In this document: positions 6,431-9,045 of the stretch, in pieces
How positions within the stretch are numbered: position 1 is the stretch's first letter
How the letters are laid out: each line of letters starts with the position of its first letter
From: Candidatus Bathyarchaeota archaeon
GTDB taxonomy: Archaea; Thermoproteota; Bathyarchaeia; 40CM-2-53-6
Assembly (NCBI GenBank): GCA_005882955.1
Contig: VBBB01000153.1
Span: 1-9,045 of the forward strand
Length of the DNA stretch: 9,045 bases
Reading direction: 5' to 3'
Program-made: the position numbers and the translations under genes
The notes under the pieces: generated by a model
Databases searched by the model: none
What the model was told of the DNA's origin: nothing
Seen by the model: only the letters and a program-made list of their open reading frames with translations

Positions 6431-7255
6431 TTGATCTCTCCTAACGCGACTAGGCGTATTGGAGTAGTTCCTCTCCCGATTTTTGTCGCGGTGATTGCCC
6501 TCTTTGACGTCATACTGCCTACCAGCGTAGCGGCAAGTCTGGCCTTCAATCCGCTACTGCTTTTTGCGACGCTACAGACCCTGTTTCTCTTTGGAACTGC
6601 GGTCGTGGTCGCTTTCATTTCTCTGAAGAGCTATCTTTCTGGAGGTTCGCGGACCATTCTGCTGCTTGGTAGCGGGACTCTGGCTTGGGGTTTCGCAAGC
6701 ATGGTAGCGGGCTGGTTGCTTGGCCCTCCGGGCGGACCGAATATTGGGGTGACCATTAGTAATTCAGGCGCCCTGGTTTCATCCCTGTTCTACATCGCAA
6801 GCGCTACCACTACCATGAGGGACAGTTCATCCCGAGATTCGAAGAGCCGCAAACCAAAGTTGATCCTAGCTTACGGTGGTGCTGTCGGCTTCCTTGCAGC
6901 CCTGACAGTGTTCGCGCTTCTAGGCGCGACTCCTGCCTTTTTTGTTCCTGGAGCAGGTTCTACGATCTTGAGGCAGGCTGTTGTAGGAGCCGGGTTATTC
7001 TTGTTCGCAGCGTCTTCCATCCTCTTCTTGAGGCTGTATCACGATTCAAGGTCAGGGATCTTGTTCTGGTATTCGATGGCGCTGGCGTTGACGGCCATAG
7101 GCTTGGCCGCGTTCTACTTCGGTAGAACTGTTGGGGATCCGATTGCTTGGACTGGTAGAATTGCTACCTATCTCGGAGGAATATATTCACTCATTGCAGT
7201 ATGGTCTGCTTTCCGAGGCCTGCACAGCAGCCCTACCGGTTCACCGGTACCTTGA
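6431..7255 (+). CDS. Multi-pass membrane protein resembling a histidine-kinase sensor domain
   Basis: The product is 274 residues with about eight hydrophobic segments near residues 11-31, 41-65, 76-97, 111-128, 144-165, 181-201, 210-230 and 244-262. The second to fourth segments and the loop GPPGGPNIGVTISNSGAL (98-115) resemble the MASE-type or 7TM sensor modules found at the N-terminus of membrane histidine kinases and diguanylate cyclases. Here no kinase, PAS or cyclase domain follows: only a short tail after the last segment. It is therefore a stand-alone sensor half, or a membrane partner that recruits the KaiC-like ATPase. The start is TTG at 6431, served by AGGGGAT at 6418-6424, which overlaps the KaiC stop; the gap between the genes is 11 bases. 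It is the last gene of the operon. The ligand or stimulus cannot be read from the sequence. Confidence 0.8.
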   Translation: MISPNATRRIGVVPLPIFVAVIALFDVILPTSVAASLAFNPLLLFATLQTLFLFGTAVVVAFISLKSYLSGGSRTILLLGSGTLAWGFASMVAGWLLGPPGGPNIGVTISNSGALVSSLFYIASATTTMRDSSSRDSKSRKPKLILAYGGAVGFLAALTVFALLGATPAFFVPGAGSTILRQAVVGAGLFLFAASSILFLRLYHDSRSGILFWYSMALALTAIGLAAFYFGRTVGDPIAWTGRIATYLGGIYSLIAVWSAFRGLHSSPTGSPVP

Positions 7256-7291
7256 GGCTCTGCCGTTTCAGCGTCTTCTGAATTTTTGTTT
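7234..7291 (+). terminator. Hairpin and T-rich tract ending the signalling operon
   Basis: TACCGG (7234-7239) and CCGGTA (7244-7249) form a perfect 6-bp inverted repeat with a 4-base loop at the last codons of the membrane-protein gene. A T-rich tract, TTTTTGTTT, follows at 7283-7291. Archaeal termination relies mainly on such T tracts; the hairpin is 33 bases away and may act independently, for example in mRNA stability. Confidence 0.4.
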
Positions 7292-7328
7292 GTAATCACT
7301 TCTGGTGACTATTCAACGTGCACGGCCG

Positions 7329-7334
7329 TTATAA
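7329..7334 (+). promoter_or_regulatory. TATA-like element upstream of the bactofilin-like gene
   Basis: TTATAA lies about 35 bases before an ATG at 7367 that opens a 30-codon small ORF, and about 140 bases before the bactofilin-like gene. A start near 7358 would make the small ORF almost leaderless and give the large gene a long A-rich leader. An alternative promoter is the AATAAAC stretch at about 7429-7435, which is closer to the large gene. Confidence 0.35.
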
Positions 7335-7366
7335 GCCGCGGGGCGACATAGACCGATCGACGAGAA

Positions 7367-7459
7367 ATGTGTCACGTCAAAATAGACCAAGAGAGAATAG
7401 AACAGTCAACAATCAAGAACTGGCTAACAATAAACAACCTTAGACTGGCTACCCGATAG
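7367..7459 (+). CDS. Possible 30-residue small ORF in the bactofilin-like gene's leader
   Basis: An ATG at 7367 opens 30 codons ending in TAG at 7457-7459, 13 bases before the ATG of the bactofilin-like gene. The peptide starts MCHVKIDQERIEQSTIKNWL and is charged, with no hydrophobic segment. Support comes from position: it begins about 35 bases after a TATAA-like element, and its stop overlaps the start of the AGAGGA ribosome binding site of the next gene. It could be a leader peptide that couples translation, or simply an A-rich leader that is open by chance. No family is recognised. Confidence 0.28.
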   Translation: MCHVKIDQERIEQSTIKNWLTINNLRLATR

Positions 7460-7472
7460 AGGATTCCAGAGG

Positions 7473-8699
7473 ATGGGCGATGTCTCGGTAGACAGCGGCG
7501 CGGTAGCGAAGCTCGGTCACGTCGAGGGCGACCTAAGGGTTGGCCATGGTGCAAGAATAGAACCAGAAGACAAGGTAATCCAGGTCACCGGACGAGTATC
7601 GTGTGACGGAGACGCCGAGTTCCATGGAAGTCTTTCATGTTCAGAGTTCTCTGCTCGCCACGGAAAAATCAGAATAGAGGGCGATCTCAACGCCAAAGGC
7701 GAAGTAAAGGTCGACGACGGACAGCTGGCCATCGACGGGTCCCTCGAAGCAACCACGGTCACTGTCGACAAAGCCCTGAAGATAGGCGGAAACGCTCGGG
7801 CAGACGATTTTGATGTAGGAGGAGTCCTCGAGGTTAGAGGAACAATCTCCGGAAAGAAAGTGGACGTAGGCGGCTCATTCAAAGTCCAGGGAGCGGCCGA
7901 GGTTGAAGAAGTGGATGTCGGAGGCACCGTCGACATAGCCGGCATGGTAAAGTCTGCAAAGCTCGATGTTGGAGGAATGGCACGGATAGGTGGAGGAGAG
8001 GTCTCCAAAGACGTAGATGTCGGCGGCAAGTTCGAATCGACCAAACCCCTAAAATTCTCAAAGATTGACGTAGGCGGCCTCGCAACACTGGTGGAAGGCG
8101 GTGAAGGGGGAGATGTTGATGTGGGAGGAAAATTCGAGAGCAGAGCCGACCTCTCTTTCGACTCTCTAGATGTTGGAGGCATGGCGTCAATCAATGGGAA
8201 CGGAAAAGGGGTTGAGGTGGACGTTGGAGGACTCTTGCGAGTATCTGGAAGCCTCACGCTGGAAAAGGACTTGGACATTGGCGGCAGAGCATACATCGGT
8301 GCGGAATTGAGGCTTGACTCTCTGGATGTTGGCGGCTCCATGGAAGCGGATCAGATCATCGCCCAGAAAAGTATTGAAGTGGGAGGAGACCTCAAAACCA
8401 TCAAGGGAACAAAAGGAGACACCGTTGAGTTAGGGCATGGTTCCCGGGCAAGCGGGCCAATCATCGCACGAGAGGTGAGTGTCGGACACGGTGGCAGAGT
8501 CGAGGACGTCTACGCGGACACGTTAGAAATGGAGCAGGGCTCAAGAGCGCGCAATCTCTACTTCAGAGAAGGCGTCATCGAAGCAGGAGTCCACGTCGAG
8601 GGCGAAGTGCTCTACACAGACACGATCGAGGCCTCACCCGACGTAAAATTCGCAGAACCAGCCTCCAAGGTTAACGATCTACCCAAACCGCCCCTCTGA
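7473..8699 (+). CDS. Bactofilin-like polymer-forming protein with a 17-residue beta-helix repeat
   Basis: The product is 408 residues, cytosolic, with no signal peptide or membrane segment. It consists almost entirely of short beta-prone repeats with Gly-rich turns, as in right-handed beta-helix proteins of the bactofilin (polymer-forming cytoskeletal, PF04519) type. From residue 114 the motif DVGG recurs at 114, 131, 148, 165, 182, 199, 216, 233 and 250, with variants at 268 (DIGG), 285, 302 (EVGG), 319 (ELGHG) and 336 (SVGHG): every step is 17 residues except one of 18. GHG-type rungs also occur near the N-terminus (VGHG, 23-26), so DVGG rungs are flanked by GHG rungs. The tail from about 392 (EPASKVNDLPKPPL) looks disordered. 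Typical bacterial bactofilins are much shorter, 100-200 residues. The ATG at 7473 has AGAGGA at 7458-7463. The paired winged-helix gene lies four bases downstream. Whether it polymerises is inferred from the family. Confidence 0.8.
   Translation: MGDVSVDSGAVAKLGHVEGDLRVGHGARIEPEDKVIQVTGRVSCDGDAEFHGSLSCSEFSARHGKIRIEGDLNAKGEVKVDDGQLAIDGSLEATTVTVDKALKIGGNARADDFDVGGVLEVRGTISGKKVDVGGSFKVQGAAEVEEVDVGGTVDIAGMVKSAKLDVGGMARIGGGEVSKDVDVGGKFESTKPLKFSKIDVGGLATLVEGGEGGDVDVGGKFESRADLSFDSLDVGGMASINGNGKGVEVDVGGLLRVSGSLTLEKDLDIGGRAYIGAELRLDSLDVGGSMEADQIIAQKSIEVGGDLKTIKGTKGDTVELGHGSRASGPIIAREVSVGHGGRVEDVYADTLEMEQGSRARNLYFREGVIEAGVHVEGEVLYTDTIEASPDVKFAEPASKVNDLPKPPL
7812..8528 (+). repeat. 51-base periodic coding repeat (17-residue units, about 14 copies)
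   Basis: Residues 114-352 of the bactofilin-like protein fall into fourteen consecutive units starting at the Asp (or equivalent) of DVGG. Thirteen units are 17 residues and one (250-267) is 18. The DNA copies differ widely at third codon positions, so the array is old and kept by selection on the protein rather than a recent tandem duplication. Confidence 0.85.
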
Positions 8700-8703
8700 G
8701 AAA

Positions 8704-8997
8704 TTGCAGCCCGCCAAACGGTCCCGGATGGAAATCTACGCAGAGATACTAGAGGCCCTAAAGCGCAAAGGGTCGACCAGGATAACACGGGTCTCCTACG
8801 CAGTTGGATTACCCGTCGACCGGACGAAGAACTACCTCAAAGATCTATCGTCATCAGGGCTCGTCGGCGTACAGACCGGCGAGGACTCCGGCTACTCGAT
8901 CACTCATAGAGGATTAGAATTTCTCGATGCTTATTGGAAGCTGAAAGGATTCCTAGACTTCATCGGTGGAGAAGCCGGCGAGCCGGGCCGCGGCTAA
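8704..8997 (+). CDS. Winged-helix DNA-binding protein (HTH_45-like), paired with the bactofilin-like gene
   Basis: The product is 97 residues. The start RSRMEIYAEILEALKRKG (6-23) is the helix typical of the archaeal HTH_45 winged-helix family, followed by TRITRVSYAVGLPVDRTKNY (25-44), whose second half is the recognition helix, then LKDLSSSGLVGVQ (45-57), and a wing ending in SGYSITHRGLEFLDAY (62-77). A short amphipathic helix closes the fold and may dimerise. The start is TTG at 8704, four bases after the upstream stop, which implies co-transcription with the bactofilin-like gene. The ATG at 8728 would cut off part of the first helix and is less likely. The stop TAA (8995-8997) overlaps the stop of a minus-strand gene. 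Its targets are unknown; autoregulation of the pair is a reasonable guess. Confidence 0.85.
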   Translation: MQPAKRSRMEIYAEILEALKRKGSTRITRVSYAVGLPVDRTKNYLKDLSSSGLVGVQTGEDSGYSITHRGLEFLDAYWKLKGFLDFIGGEAGEPGRG

Positions 8998-9045
8998 GCC
9001 ACGTAGCTCTTGTATTCTCTTTCGAACTCTCGGACGATCTCGAAC
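8994..9045 (-). CDS. C-terminal end of a minus-strand gene running off the right edge
   Basis: Reading the minus strand inward from the right edge gives 16 codons, FEIVREFEREYKSYVA, and then TAG at 8996-8994. The charged helical peptide looks protein-like, and its stop overlaps the TAA of the plus-strand winged-helix gene by two bases within CTAA, a tidy convergent junction of the kind common in compact archaeal genomes. Too little is visible for a family call. Confidence 0.5.
   Translation of the reverse strand, partial: FEIVREFEREYKSYVA

Noticed and set aside
7517..8341. Long minus-strand frame rich in PPTS repeats
   Set aside because: It is the exact antisense of the DVGG repeat array; the open frame follows from the repeat and codon bias, and the plus-strand protein has a coherent beta-helix pattern.
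7812..8528. CRISPR-like regular spacing of about 51 bases
   Set aside because: The repeated units are coding, diverged at third codon positions and in frame; there are no identical repeats with unique spacers.

Overview
The window looks like a piece of an archaeal chromosome of about 50% GC, most likely from an uncultured member of the TACK group (Bathyarchaeia or Nitrososphaeria-like). The reasons are a strong archaeal TATA box before the ribonucleotide reductase gene, very close gene packing, many TTG and GTG starts, and a set of protein types typical of these lineages: a single-domain KaiC-like ATPase, short winged-helix proteins and small sensor-like proteins. No transposase, integrase, phage gene, tRNA, rRNA or CRISPR array was seen. 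Family assignments come from motifs recognised by eye, not from searches.

Left part (1-1387): a possible leaderless gene runs off the left edge on the minus strand. It is followed on the plus strand by a membrane-anchored, probably exported protein of unknown function and by a cation-dependent SAM O-methyltransferase of the caffeoyl-CoA/catechol type. Centre (1388-4733): a strong TATA box and a leader containing a small perfect hairpin precede a complete adenosylcobalamin-dependent (class II) ribonucleotide reductase, nrdJ. A convergent minus-strand gene follows. It encodes a small protein resembling a thaumarchaeal family of about 120 residues, and its reading frame runs about 100 bases into the 3' end of nrdJ.

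Signalling operon (4992-7255): four tightly coupled plus-strand genes encode a NitrOD5-like small protein, a winged-helix DNA-binding protein, a KaiC/RAD55-type ATPase and a protein with about eight membrane spans resembling the sensor half of membrane histidine kinases. The stop/start overlaps (4 and 14 bp) and the 11 bp gap suggest one transcript. The likely logic is membrane sensing passed to an ATPase hub and then to transcription. A hairpin and T-rich tract end the operon.

Right part (7256-9045): after a promoter-bearing gap with a possible 30-codon small ORF comes a 408-residue bactofilin-like beta-helix protein with a nearly exact 17-residue repeat. It is paired, 4 bases later, with a winged-helix regulator of HTH_45 type. 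The stop of that regulator overlaps the stop of a minus-strand gene that runs off the right edge.

The most interesting items are the KaiC/wHTH/membrane-sensor module, the highly regular bactofilin-like protein with its paired regulator, and the antisense overlap at the end of nrdJ.
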